Source of the DNA: Streptomyces alanosinicus
Lineage (GTDB): Bacteria; Actinomycetota; Actinomycetes; Streptomycetales; Streptomycetaceae
Direction of reading: 5' to 3'
Length of the DNA: 64,000 nt
Assembly (NCBI RefSeq): GCF_014650595.1
Contig: NZ_BMVG01000001.1
Coordinates: 930,001 to 994,000 of the forward strand
Part shown: positions 1 through 7,808 of the stretch, one piece after another
Position numbering within the stretch: the stretch's first letter is position 1
Layout of the letters: every line of letters starts with the position of its first letter
Translations under genes and position numbers: made by a program
The notes under the pieces: generated by a model
What the model saw: only the letters and a program-made list of their open reading frames with translations
What the model was told of the DNA's origin: nothing
Databases searched by the model: none

Positions 1-459
1 GAAGGGCCGGAAGACGTCCCAGCTCGCCGCGGCGGCCCGGCCGTGGACCCGGGCCGCCGAGCGCAGGGCGCGCACCGAGGTGTCCAGTCCCAGACCGCGG
101 GCGCCGGGCACCCGGTCGAGGACACCGGCCAGGTAGTAGCCGGTACCGCACCCCGCGTCCACGACCGTGCCCCGGCCCGGCAGCGCGACGGCGGCGAGGC
201 CGGCCACCGCCCGGCGCACGGGGCCGTAGCCGCCGGTGGCCAGGAACCGGTCCCGGGACCGCGCCATGGCCGCGTCGTCGCCGCTGGTGGCACGGGTGCC
301 GGTCAGGAGGCCGGCATAGCCGTGCCGGGCCAGGTCGAAGGTGTGACCGGCCCGGCAGCGCAGCGCACCGCGGTCGGGGCGCAGCCGGGGCACGCGGCAT
401 GTGGGGCAGCGCAGCAGATCGAGGAAGGGCGCGAGGGCAGGGGGATACGACGTGGGCAT
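1..459 (-). CDS. RlmA-type 23S rRNA guanine-N1 methyltransferase, partial (3' end outside window)
   Basis: The first 153 codons of a SAM-dependent methyltransferase are present; the reading frame is still open at base 1. The N-terminus carries a zinc-ribbon pattern (CPTC about residue 18, then C-x-x-GHTFD about residue 36) followed by DLARHGYAGLL. That layout is typical of the RlmA(I)/RlmA(II, TlrB) rRNA methyltransferases. The SAM-binding loop VDAGCGTGYY lies near residue 110. The ATG at 457-459 is preceded by AGGAGTG. Members methylate G745 or G748 of 23S rRNA, and TlrB-like ones give macrolide resistance; which applies here cannot be read from this half. Family assignment is good, target site unknown. 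Confidence 0.85.
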   Translation of the reverse strand, partial: MPTSYPPALAPFLDLLRCPTCRVPRLRPDRGALRCRAGHTFDLARHGYAGLLTGTRATSGDDAAMARSRDRFLATGGYGPVRRAVAGLAAVALPGRGTVVDAGCGTGYYLAGVLDRVPGARGLGLDTSVRALRSAARVHGRAAAASWDVFRPF

Positions 460-569
460 GGGGCACTCCTGGCGGGGCGAGGGAAGGGAACCGTGCCTGC
501 GTGCGCGCGGGACGATCCACACGCCGGACGATCCACGCGCGGGATGTGTCACACGACAGGCACACGGAG

Positions 570-597
570 GAGGGCGACACCGTCGGGTGTCGCCCTC
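570..597. terminator. Hairpin terminator between two reverse-strand genes
   Basis: A perfect 12-bp stem (GAGGGCGACACC with GGTGTCGCCCTC) closes a 4-nt GTCG loop. It lies about 55 bp past the stop of the ATPase gene at 653-1081 and before the methyltransferase start at 459. There is no long T tract, as is usual for Streptomyces terminators. Confidence 0.6.
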
Positions 598-652
598 ACT
601 GCCTTCCGGTCAGAGGAAGCAGTGGTGCGGAGTGCTCAGGAAACCCATGGGG

Positions 653-1081
653 TCAGTCTAGGAACTGCGGCCGAACGTTCCGAATCCATTCAGGCACCGG
701 ACCGCTCTTGAACTCCGCCCACACAGTCTTCCCCGGGTTGTGGACCACAACGCCGAAGTCATCAGCGAAGGCTGTCACCAGGAGAAGCCCCCTACCCCGG
801 CACCCATCGGCCCCTTGCTGCACGACGTGTGGATGTCCGCCCCCGCTGTCGCGCACCTCGACGCGGATCAGGGGGCCGTCGGCGACAAGCATCAGGCAGA
901 ACTCACGGCCTGGAGGAACACCGTGCAGCACGGCGTTCGTGGCTAACTCCGAGACGCAGAGCCTCACATCGTCGTACCGATCGAGGCGGTCCCACTCCGT
1001 GAGCGCTTCGAGAGCGAATGCGCGGGCGGCTGCTACGGATCTGTGCGTACGAGGGAATCGTCTTTGCCGTGACTGAGACAT
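653..1081 (-). CDS. ATP-binding anti-sigma/regulatory factor (RsbW/SpoIIAB-like HATPase)
   Basis: A 142-aa single-domain GHKL ATPase of the kind abundant in Streptomyces. The N box SELATNAVLHG, the G1 box VRDSGGG and the G2 region GRGLLLV are all visible. Family members act as anti-sigma factors/kinases or as WhiJ-cluster partners; no specific partner is encoded next to it. I chose the ATG at 1079-1081 (MSQSRQ) because the longer frame to 1138 adds residues unlike the family; no strong ribosome site decides this. The gene contains a TTA leucine codon at 944-946, inside the N box, so its translation should depend on the bldA tRNA and may be limited to late growth. Confidence 0.8.
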   Translation of the reverse strand: MSQSRQRRFPRTHRSVAAARAFALEALTEWDRLDRYDDVRLCVSELATNAVLHGVPPGREFCLMLVADGPLIRVEVRDSGGGHPHVVQQGADGCRGRGLLLVTAFADDFGVVVHNPGKTVWAEFKSGPVPEWIRNVRPQFLD

Positions 1082-1229
1082 AGTGCACCCCGCCTTGCTC
1101 CGAGTTGAGCGATCGACCAGCACCATACCAGCTTTCACGAAAAGCAGAGAGGTATGCTCAGGGGGGCAAGTGAGGCGAGTCGCTTACCGTGTAGAGCGGC
1201 GAGATCGGCAACCGACACAGGAGGACACC

Positions 1230-1772
1230 GTGAGCGACAGCACGTGGGTCAGTACCTCGATGCCGTACCTGACACCACGACAGAAGGGGCAGCCCGACGC
1301 CTGGGGAACCGAGGCCGCGGCGCGCGGCGGCAAAGGGAGCCAGCGCATCGTGCAGGCCGGCGAGGTGCTCGCCTCGGACGAAGTCGCCGCACTCCTCGGT
1401 GCAGCCGAGGGGGAGACCGTTGTCGTGCGCCGCCGAATCATCCAACTCAATGATCTACCTTGCGAGTTGACTGACACGTATTACCCCGTGAGCATCGCCC
1501 GCGGTACCCGTCTCGCCGAGAAGGGGAAGATCCCCGGTGGCGCCGTGACCCTCCTCGCCGAACTCGGGCACGTCGGCACACGCGTGTGTGAGGACGTGAC
1601 CGCCCGCCTTCCCAGCGCGGAGGAGCGCGAGGTCCTGCAGCTCGCTGCCGACGAGCCGGTCCTCAAGCTGAGCCGGGTCACGTTGGACAGCAAGGACCGG
1701 CCCATTCAGGTCGACATAATGGTCATGCCGGCTCACAGGCAGCGGCTTCGTTACGAGCTTCGGATCGGATGA
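1230..1772 (+). CDS. UTRA-domain effector-binding regulator lacking a winged helix
   Basis: A 180-aa protein made almost wholly of a UTRA ligand-binding domain (GEVLASDEVAALLG..., TYYPVSIARGTRLAEKGKI..., MVMPAHRQRLRYEL). This is the C-terminal sensor half of HutC-type GntR regulators. The usual N-terminal DNA-binding winged helix is missing. The GTG at 1230 follows ACAGGAGGACACC, a strong ribosome site, which supports this start over the upstream ATG at 1083. It overlaps the next gene, a full GntR regulator with an alignable UTRA domain, by ATGA. The pair looks like a duplication in which one copy lost DNA binding and could act as a ligand-responsive partner. This role is inferred. Confidence 0.75.
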   Translation: MSDSTWVSTSMPYLTPRQKGQPDAWGTEAAARGGKGSQRIVQAGEVLASDEVAALLGAAEGETVVVRRRIIQLNDLPCELTDTYYPVSIARGTRLAEKGKIPGGAVTLLAELGHVGTRVCEDVTARLPSAEEREVLQLAADEPVLKLSRVTLDSKDRPIQVDIMVMPAHRQRLRYELRIG

Positions 1773-2548
1773 CCGTGCCCACCGACAACACCGACAGCCC
1801 GGACCGCCGGTCACTGCACGAGCGGATCGCCGCCGACCTCCGGGACGAGATCATGAGCGGGGATCTGGCTCCGGGTGCGAGTCTGCCCTCCACCGCTCAG
1901 CTCAAGGAACGATTCGACGCATCCAACGCCACCATCCAGAAGGCGCTCCAAGTCCTCAAGGACGAGCGGCTCGTGATCGGTCGCGCCGGAGCCTCAGTCA
2001 CCGTCCGCGAGCATCGCCAGCGGACCATGCGCCCGGCTTCGTACATGGCTCCGGCCGAGCCGGGCGAGCCGTACCGCTGGCTGGCCGAGGCCGCGAAGCG
2101 GGGATTCCGGGCTCAGAGCACCCTGCTGGATGTGAGCGAGGTCAGACCTCCCGCCGACGTCGCCGCGGCTTTGAACATCGCCGCCGGTGACACGACCCTT
2201 CTGCGGCACCAGCTCCTCTCCACCGACGGCGAACCGGCCGAACTGGTCAGGTCGTACTACCCCATGCACATCGCCCGGGGAACGGCTATCGCGGAGAAGC
2301 GCAAGATCAAGGGTGGTACACCCACCCTTCTCACCGAACTCGGCTTCCCTCCCCGCCTGAGCGTCGACCGGGTCTCCGCCAGAGTTCCCACCCAGGATCA
2401 GTACCAGGCCCTGAGCCTGCCCAGCGATCTTCCGGTGCTCCGGACGCTGCGCGTGGTGTACAGCGACGGCAACCGCCCCATCGAGGCCACCGTCATGGTC
2501 AAGGCAGGCCATCTCTACGAAGTGCAGTACGAGTTCACTCCCGAGTGA
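1769..2548 (+). CDS. GntR family transcriptional regulator (HutC subfamily)
   Basis: 259 aa. The N-terminal winged helix (residues about 14-80: LHERIAADLRDEIMSGDLAPG, LPSTAQLKERF, ATIQKALQVLKDERLV) is the classic GntR DNA-binding domain. The C-terminal half is a UTRA domain with SYYPMHIARGTAIAEKRKI and MVKAGHLYEVQYEF. The start codon overlaps the stop of the UTRA-only gene (ATGA), implying translational coupling and possibly hetero-oligomers. The 3' end runs 14 bp into the convergent LysR gene. The ligand is unknown, and no enzyme or transporter sits beside it on this strand. Confidence 0.88.
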   Translation: MTVPTDNTDSPDRRSLHERIAADLRDEIMSGDLAPGASLPSTAQLKERFDASNATIQKALQVLKDERLVIGRAGASVTVREHRQRTMRPASYMAPAEPGEPYRWLAEAAKRGFRAQSTLLDVSEVRPPADVAAALNIAAGDTTLLRHQLLSTDGEPAELVRSYYPMHIARGTAIAEKRKIKGGTPTLLTELGFPPRLSVDRVSARVPTQDQYQALSLPSDLPVLRTLRVVYSDGNRPIEATVMVKAGHLYEVQYEFTPE

Positions 2549-3455
2549 CCGGGGCGGCATGAGCGCCCGCCGCCTCCCGCAGCGCCTGCAGTACATGCGT
2601 CACCGCCCGGCCCGTCTCGCCGCCCCTGCGGACCGCTGCCGTCACATGGCGGACCGGGCCTGCCGGGCCGAGGTCGCGCAGCACGACGCCGGCGCGGCGG
2701 GTCGCGGCCATTCTCGGGACCAGGGCCACGCCCATGCCCGCCTCCACCATGGCGAGGATCGCGGTCCAGCCGGAGGCGGAGTGGCCCTGGTGGGGGCTGA
2801 AGCCGGCGGTCTCGCAGGCGCGGCGGGTGATGGCCGACCAGGGGCCGCTGCCGCCGAAGATCCAGGGTTCGGCGGCCAGGTCGGTGAGGGTCAGGGCAGG
2901 GGCCGTGGCCAGGGGGTGGCCGGGAGGCAGGGCCACGTCCAAGGGGTCGGCCAGGAGGGGGACTTGAGTGAAGCGGGGGTCCGCCGCGCTCGGGGCCTCG
3001 GCCGCCAGGGACAGGGCCAGGTCCACGTTGCCGGCGGTCAGGAGGTCGTAGGCCTCGGCCGCCTCCGCCTCCCGTACCCGGACGGTCACCCCGGGGTGGG
3101 TGTCCCGCAGGGCCCGTACGGCCGGGACGACCAGGGCGGGGACCGAGGTGGAGAAGGCGCCTACCCGCACCTCGCCCGCCTCTCCCCGGCTGTACGCCGC
3201 CAACTCGGCGTCCGCACGCTCCAGTTGCTCGAAGACCGGCTCCGTGTGGGTCAGCACCAGACGCGCCGCGTCGGTGAGACGGACCCGCCGGCCCTGCGCC
3301 TCCAGCAGGGGCACGCCGAGTTGTCGGGAGAGATTGGTCAGCTGCTGGGAGACCGCGGACGGGGTCATGTGCAGGGCCTCGGCCGTCGCGGTGACCGTCC
3401 CTCGCTCCCGCAGGGTGCGCAAGATCTGCAGCTTCCGGATGTCCCACTCGGCCAT
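2535..3455 (-). CDS. LysR family transcriptional regulator
   Basis: 306 aa. The N-terminal helix-turn-helix (KLQILRTLRERGTVTATAEALHMTPSAVSQQLTNLSRQLG) is typical LysR, and the remaining 220 residues are the substrate-binding-like effector domain. The ATG at 3453-3455 is used because the longer reverse frame up to 3887 is an overlap with the transporter gene. It lies 17 bp downstream of the EamA transporter gene on the same strand, so the two are probably co-transcribed and the regulator may control that transporter. The effector is not predictable from sequence. Confidence 0.9.
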   Translation of the reverse strand: MAEWDIRKLQILRTLRERGTVTATAEALHMTPSAVSQQLTNLSRQLGVPLLEAQGRRVRLTDAARLVLTHTEPVFEQLERADAELAAYSRGEAGEVRVGAFSTSVPALVVPAVRALRDTHPGVTVRVREAEAAEAYDLLTAGNVDLALSLAAEAPSAADPRFTQVPLLADPLDVALPPGHPLATAPALTLTDLAAEPWIFGGSGPWSAITRRACETAGFSPHQGHSASGWTAILAMVEAGMGVALVPRMAATRRAGVVLRDLGPAGPVRHVTAAVRRGGETGRAVTHVLQALREAAGAHAAPVTRE

Positions 3456-3472
3456 GCCGGGAAAACTACACG

Positions 3473-4411
3473 TCAACGCCGTGCCCCGGCGCCCAGCACC
3501 ACCCCGGCGAGGATCAGGCCCATCGACAGCAGCTGCGGCCCGCCGGTCGTCTCGCCGAGGACGGCCCAGGAGAGCAGGGCCACGCAGACCGGCTGGAGGT
3601 AGTAGACGATGCCCGCGCGGGTCGCGCCGATCAGGGCGATGGCCTTGTTCCAGGCGAAGAAGGCGAGGGCGGAGGAGGCCACGCCCACATAGAGGAGCGG
3701 CAGGACCGTGCCGGTGGTCGGGGTGAAGCCGCCCTGGAGGGCCAGGCTCGCGGCCTGGACGGGGAGCAGGAGGGCGGTGCCGATGAGGAATGTCGTGAAG
3801 AGGAAGGCCGTGCCCGCCAGTTCGGCCGGCCTGCGGCGCAGCAGCGCGCTGTAACCCGCGAAGCAGCAGGTGGCCGCGATCATCCACAGGTCGCCGGGGG
3901 CGAACTCCGCGCCGCCGCCGACGAGCAGCGCCACGCCCGCGCAGGCGACGAGCAGCCCGGCGGTACGACGCGCGCCGAGCCGTACGCCTCCGAGGCGTTC
4001 GAACACCGCCATGAGCACCGGCGAGGCCGCCATGATCATGCCCATGGTGGGGGCCGGGGTGGTCAGTCCGGCCTGGTTGACGAGGGTGTTGTAGACGGCC
4101 ACGCCGAGGAGGGAGGCGAGGAGGACGTAGCGGGCGTGGCGGCGCAGCAGGGCCCGCTGGCGCCAGGCCTGTCGGGCGCCGAAGGGGGCCACGGCGAGCA
4201 GGGCGATCACCCAGCGCCAGAAGGCGTGCTGGATGGGCGGGACGCTGTCGTGCAGGCCTCGGGAGACGACGAAACTGCCCGACCAGACGACCGTGGCGAG
4301 CGCGGCGCAGGCGAGGCCGAGCAGCGGGGCGGCCGCCTCGCGCGGGAGGCGGGGGGCGGCCGGGGCAGGGGCAGGGGCAGGGGTCGTGGTCCGGTGCAGG
4401 ACGGCGGTCAC
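3473..4411 (-). CDS. EamA/DMT family transporter
   Basis: 312 aa with about ten hydrophobic segments arranged as two EamA repeats. Characteristic motifs include VWSGSFVVSRGL near the N-terminus, FWRWVIALLAVAPFG, the first-repeat end VACAGVALLVGGG, and the C-terminal YLQPVCVALLSWAVLGE. Such proteins export metabolites such as amino acids or drugs across the cytoplasmic membrane. The start is the GTG at 4409-4411, preceded by AAAGGATCCCC. It heads a two-gene unit with the LysR regulator. The substrate is unknown. Confidence 0.88.
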   Translation of the reverse strand: MTAVLHRTTTPAPAPAPAAPRLPREAAAPLLGLACAALATVVWSGSFVVSRGLHDSVPPIQHAFWRWVIALLAVAPFGARQAWRQRALLRRHARYVLLASLLGVAVYNTLVNQAGLTTPAPTMGMIMAASPVLMAVFERLGGVRLGARRTAGLLVACAGVALLVGGGAEFAPGDLWMIAATCCFAGYSALLRRRPAELAGTAFLFTTFLIGTALLLPVQAASLALQGGFTPTTGTVLPLLYVGVASSALAFFAWNKAIALIGATRAGIVYYLQPVCVALLSWAVLGETTGGPQLLSMGLILAGVVLGAGARR

Positions 4412-4491
4412 GGGGATCCTTTCGGGGGCGATGGTGCGGGTGTGTGGTGCGGTGCGGTGCTCCTACCGTCGCAGCGGGCGACCTATCAGGT

Positions 4492-5430
4492 CTATCGAAA
4501 GTTTTTGACTATTCTCTTCAGTAGAACTGAACGATCGCACGTCGCCCCAGCCGCTCCCGCTCGCCGGTCGCCCCCGCCTCCCCGGTCGCCCAGCTGTCCC
4601 GCGAGCGTCGCGCCGAAGGCCAGCGCCATGCCCGCCACCTGCACCGGTGCGAGCGCCTGGCCGAGCGCCGCCCAGCCGACGGCGGCCGCCGTGAGCGGGG
4701 ACAGCGGGCCGAGGAAGGCGACCTGGGGAGCGGTGAGGCGGCCGATGCCGCGGAACCAGAGGCAGTACGCCACCGCCGTGTTGGCCAGGGCCAGGTAGGC
4801 ATAGCCGCCGAGGGCACGGCCGTCCAGCGCGGGCGGGGCGCCCTCGGCCAGGAAGGCGACCGGCGCGATGAGCAGGCCGCCGGCGGTGAGCTGCCAGCCG
4901 GTGAGCGCGAGCGGGCCGACACCGTCCGGGCGGCCCCACCGCTTGGTCAGGACCGTGCCGGCCGCCATCGAGGCGGTGGCGGCGACGGCCGCGAGCACAC
5001 CGAGGGCGTCGAGCGCTCCGGCCCCCCGCAGGACGACGAGGCTGACGCCGAGCGCGGCGACGGCACCGGTGACGAGCGTGCGCGGGGCCGGCCGCTGCCC
5101 GAGCAGCAGAGCGGAGAGGCCGACGACGAACAGCGGCTGGACCGAGCCGACGACGGCGGCCATGCCACCGGGCAGCCGGTACGCCGACACGAACAGCAGC
5201 GGGAAGAAGGCGCCGATGTTCAGCGCGCCGAGCACCGCCGCCTTGCCCCACCAGCCGCCGCGCGGCCGCACCCGGGTCAGCGCCAGCAGGACGAGTCCGG
5301 CGGGCAGGGCCCGCGCCAGGGCCGTGAACAGCGGGCGGTCCGGCGGCAGGAACGCGGTGGTGACGGCGTACGTGGTGCCCCAGGAAACGGGGGCGAGGGC
5401 GGTGAGCGGGACGCTCACGGATCGCTTCAC
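4492..5430 (-). CDS. EamA family transporter (second copy)
   Basis: 312 aa, again a ten-segment EamA protein (APVSWGTTYAVTT, RALPAGLVLLAL, SVQPLFVVGLSALLLGQ, FLGPLSPLTAAAVGWAALGQ). The GTG at 5428-5430 overlaps the MFS stop as GTGA, and GAAGGGAACC precedes it, so it is translationally coupled to the MFS gene. The last 20 or so codons run through unusually AT-rich DNA that probably also holds the promoter of the next EamA gene, so the native C-terminus may once have been shorter. Together with the MFS gene it is probably an efflux unit under the divergent MarR regulator. Confidence 0.86.
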   Translation of the reverse strand: MKRSVSVPLTALAPVSWGTTYAVTTAFLPPDRPLFTALARALPAGLVLLALTRVRPRGGWWGKAAVLGALNIGAFFPLLFVSAYRLPGGMAAVVGSVQPLFVVGLSALLLGQRPAPRTLVTGAVAALGVSLVVLRGAGALDALGVLAAVAATASMAAGTVLTKRWGRPDGVGPLALTGWQLTAGGLLIAPVAFLAEGAPPALDGRALGGYAYLALANTAVAYCLWFRGIGRLTAPQVAFLGPLSPLTAAAVGWAALGQALAPVQVAGMALAFGATLAGQLGDRGGGGDRRAGAAGATCDRSVLLKRIVKNFR

Positions 5431-6833
5431 GGCCGGTTCCCTTCGGGACCGGCGGGAACAGGGGACGGCACGAGGGACGCAGCCGGGGCCGAGAGGGGGG
5501 CCGGACCGGGGACCGGGCCAAAGGCCGGACCGGGGACCGGGCCGGAGGTCGGGGGGCCGCCGTGGGTCACGGTTGTCGGCAGGGGCCGTAGCGCCTGAGC
5601 GGGCAGTCGGCGTTCCGTCCGGATCAGCAGGGCGGCGGCCACCGCCGAGGTGAGGACGAGGACGGCCCAGGGCGCCCGGCCGTCCAGGGCGAGCAGGGCG
5701 GTGAAGAGTGAGGGCGCCACGGCCTTCGCCAGCGACCAGGACATCTGGTACGCCGCCAGGTACCGGCCGCGTACGGCCTCCGGCGCCGCCTCGACGGCGA
5801 GCACCTGGGAGGCGGGGCTGTGGATCAGCTCGCCGAGGGTGTAGACGACGACCACGGCGGCCAGGGCGCCGCCGAGGACGCCGGGCGAGTGGGGCCGTAC
5901 GGTGCCGAGCACGATCTGCGCGGCGAAGGCGGCCGCGAACAGGGCCCCGCCCAGCGCCGCCGCCCGAGTGCGCCGGGCTCCGGTCCTGCGGACCCAGGCG
6001 CCGACACCGACCCCGGCGACCGCGCACAGCACGGTGTTGACGGTGAACGCGGCGCCGGTGAGCACCGACGGGCCGTGCAGCCACTCCACCATGAACAGCG
6101 GGAAGAGCACCGCCAGGGCCGAATAGCTCAGCGCGTTCAGGAAGTTGGCGCCGGTGACGACCAGGAAGGGCCGGTCGGCGAGAACGAGCCGGTAGCCGGC
6201 GCCCGCCCGGTGCGTGCCCGGGGCCTCCCCGGCCGGCGGCGCCGGCCGCAGCGGTCGCAGCAGCAGCGCCGCGAATGCGAAGGAGAGGGCGTTGCCCCAG
6301 GCCGCGTACGAGTAACCGGCGTGGCCCAGGACGGAGACGACCAGCGTGGCCAGCAGCGCGCCCGCCCCGCTCCCGGCGTTCTGCAGCGCGCGCGTCGACG
6401 CCTGCAGCCGGTCCCGGCCCGCCCCGTGCGCCACCTCGCCGATCAGCGACTGCTGGGCGGCCGGGAAGGCCCGGTCGGCGGCGGCCGTGACCAGGGCGAC
6501 GACCGCGAAGGCACCCAGGGAGTGCGCGAAGGGGTAGAGGGCGAAGCCGGCGACCCGGACGCCGTAGAGCGCGTACAGCACCCGCTTCGCGCCGTGGCGG
6601 TCCACCGCCGCGCCGGCGAGCGGCAGCAGGGCGATGCCGGCGAGGCCGGTGGCGGTGAGCACGGCACCCACGACCGTGAAGGACAGCCCGGTGACGGCGT
6701 GGAAGAAGACCAGGGTGAACGGGACGTACATGCCGGTGCCGACGCCGTTGACGGCGGCGGTGACGGGCAGCGCCCACTCGCCCGGGACACGGCCGTCCGC
6801 CCGGCTCTTTCTCTTGATCGCGTGAGTCCTCAT
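5427..6833 (-). CDS. Major facilitator superfamily transporter
   Basis: 468 aa with twelve predicted membrane spans and the MFS loop motif DRHGAKRVLYALYG after span 2. It ends in a Pro/Gly/Ala-rich cytoplasmic tail (PVPGPAFGPVPGPAP). The ATG at 6831-6833 is preceded by TAGGAGGGCGC; an open frame extends upstream to 6950 but crosses the operator boxes and is rejected. The family exports drugs or metabolites. It is the first gene of a two-gene unit with an EamA transporter and is divergent from a MarR regulator, with four operator half-sites in between. The substrate is unknown. Confidence 0.88.
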   Translation of the reverse strand: MRTHAIKRKSRADGRVPGEWALPVTAAVNGVGTGMYVPFTLVFFHAVTGLSFTVVGAVLTATGLAGIALLPLAGAAVDRHGAKRVLYALYGVRVAGFALYPFAHSLGAFAVVALVTAAADRAFPAAQQSLIGEVAHGAGRDRLQASTRALQNAGSGAGALLATLVVSVLGHAGYSYAAWGNALSFAFAALLLRPLRPAPPAGEAPGTHRAGAGYRLVLADRPFLVVTGANFLNALSYSALAVLFPLFMVEWLHGPSVLTGAAFTVNTVLCAVAGVGVGAWVRRTGARRTRAAALGGALFAAAFAAQIVLGTVRPHSPGVLGGALAAVVVVYTLGELIHSPASQVLAVEAAPEAVRGRYLAAYQMSWSLAKAVAPSLFTALLALDGRAPWAVLVLTSAVAAALLIRTERRLPAQALRPLPTTVTHGGPPTSGPVPGPAFGPVPGPAPLSAPAASLVPSPVPAGPEGNRP

Positions 6834-6843
6834 GCGCCCTCCT

Positions 6844-6897
6844 AAGTAGCTTGCTCGAAAGTAGCTTAGCGCCAAGCTACTTTTCCGCAAGCTACTT
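6844..6897. promoter_or_regulatory. Four-box MarR operator between divergent MFS and marR genes
   Basis: Four 9-bp boxes lie at exactly 15-bp pitch: AAGTAGCTT at 6844-6852 and 6859-6867, then the inverted form AAGCTACTT at 6874-6882 and 6889-6897. Both inner and outer pairs are symmetric about 6870.5. The block is 10 bp upstream of the MFS start and 38 bp upstream of the marR start, and so is placed to repress both. Assignment to the adjacent MarR protein is inferred. Confidence 0.8.
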
Positions 6898-6934
6898 TCT
6901 TGCGGGTGACCATCGAGCGAGGAATACTCGGCCC

Positions 6935-7453
6935 ATGAGCGAAGGCCCACAGCAGCACAGGGATCCCGTCGACGCGATCATCGACCAGTGGGCCGCCGTC
7001 CGGCCGGACCTCGACACCAGGGCGATGGAGGTCTTCGGCCGGATCTACCGCCTCTCCCGCACGATGGGGGACCGCATGGAGGAGGCGTACCGCCCCTACG
7101 GCATCTCCCGCGGCGAGTTCGACGTGCTCTCGACCCTGCGCCGCTCGGGCGAGCCGTACACCCTCTCGCCGCGCGAGCTGTCGGCCACCCTCATGCTCAC
7201 CACCGGCGGCATGACCGGCCGCCTCGACAAGCTGGAGAAGGCCGGCCTGCTGCGCCGCTCCCCCGACCCGCACGACCGGCGCGGCCTGAAGGTGACGCTG
7301 ACCGAGAAGGGACTGGACGTCATCGACCGGGCGGTCACCGCGGGCCTCACGGTCCAGACGGCGGCCCTGTCACCCTTCGACGACGAACAGGCCGGCCAAC
7401 TGGCCGGCCTGCTGCGGGAGTTGCTCTCCGGTACGGAGGAAGCGGGGCGCTAG
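6935..7453 (+). CDS. MarR family transcriptional regulator
   Basis: 172 aa. The winged-helix core reads GISRGEFDVLSTLRRSG, LSPRELSATLMLTTGGMTGRLDKLEKAGLLRR and DPHDRRGLKVTLTEKG, the standard MarR recognition helix and wing. The ATG at 6935 follows GAGCGAGGAATACTCGGCCC; the open frame to 6851 would run through the operator and is rejected. It is transcribed away from the MFS-EamA unit and probably autoregulates through the four-box operator. The TAG stop (7451-7453) lies inside the CTAG end of an inverted-repeat element, so the extreme C-terminus (after about GTEEAGR) may be an insertion product. Confidence 0.9.
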   Translation: MSEGPQQHRDPVDAIIDQWAAVRPDLDTRAMEVFGRIYRLSRTMGDRMEEAYRPYGISRGEFDVLSTLRRSGEPYTLSPRELSATLMLTTGGMTGRLDKLEKAGLLRRSPDPHDRRGLKVTLTEKGLDVIDRAVTAGLTVQTAALSPFDDEQAGQLAGLLRELLSGTEEAGR

Positions 7454-7618
7454 TGCCCCAACAGGCAACGTTCGCCCCGTCGCGACGCCCGGCACGCCCT
7501 CTCGCCGCACCGGCCGAAAGCCCACGTACGCCCAGTACGAGGACTTCCGGCCGGCACGCCGAGAGCACGCACCGGACGCCGCTCCTTCACGGGCAAACGT
7601 TGCCTGCCGGGGCACTAG
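7450..7618. mobile_element. MITE-like imperfect palindrome, 169 bp
   Basis: The ends form terminal inverted repeats: CTAGTGCCCCAACAGGCAAC (7450 onward) against the reverse complement of the right end, matching at 25 of 28 positions. Inner sequence also pairs nearly end to end (for example the arms around 7484-7530 and 7533-7585), so a transcript would fold into one long hairpin. No transposase is encoded. The left CTAG supplies the stop codon of marR. The element type is inferred; similar CTAG-bounded repeats occur in other Streptomyces as far as I recall. Confidence 0.7.
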
Positions 7619-7680
7619 GGCGCGTATCGAGTGGGCGCGAGGAGCGGCGGCGTCCGCGCCGCCGACGCAGACCCCGGTTG

Positions 7681-7740
7681 AAGGCCGCTCTCCTGGGACG
7701 CTCTCGGGGCGGGCAGACCAGCAAGGTCCACCTCGCAGCC
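7681..7740 (+). pseudogene. Remnant of an IS5-type transposase
   Basis: Twenty codons read LLGRSRGGQTSKVHLAA, which matches the conserved stretch of actinobacterial IS5-family DDE transposases (usually GRSRGGLTTKIHLAAD). Nothing recognisable as transposase is found on either side. It lies directly downstream of the MITE-like element, so 7450-7808 is best read as a decayed insertion site. Apart from these two items I see no gene in this 355-bp stretch. Confidence 0.6.
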
Positions 7741-7808
7741 CGTCAGCCACGACGCCAGGCTCTACAAAGAGCGGACCACTCGGCCGTCCTGACGGTAGCG
7801 TCATCGAC

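Noticed and set aside
6851..6934. Longer marR start at 6851
   Set aside because: It would place coding sequence across the operator boxes and adds non-family residues.
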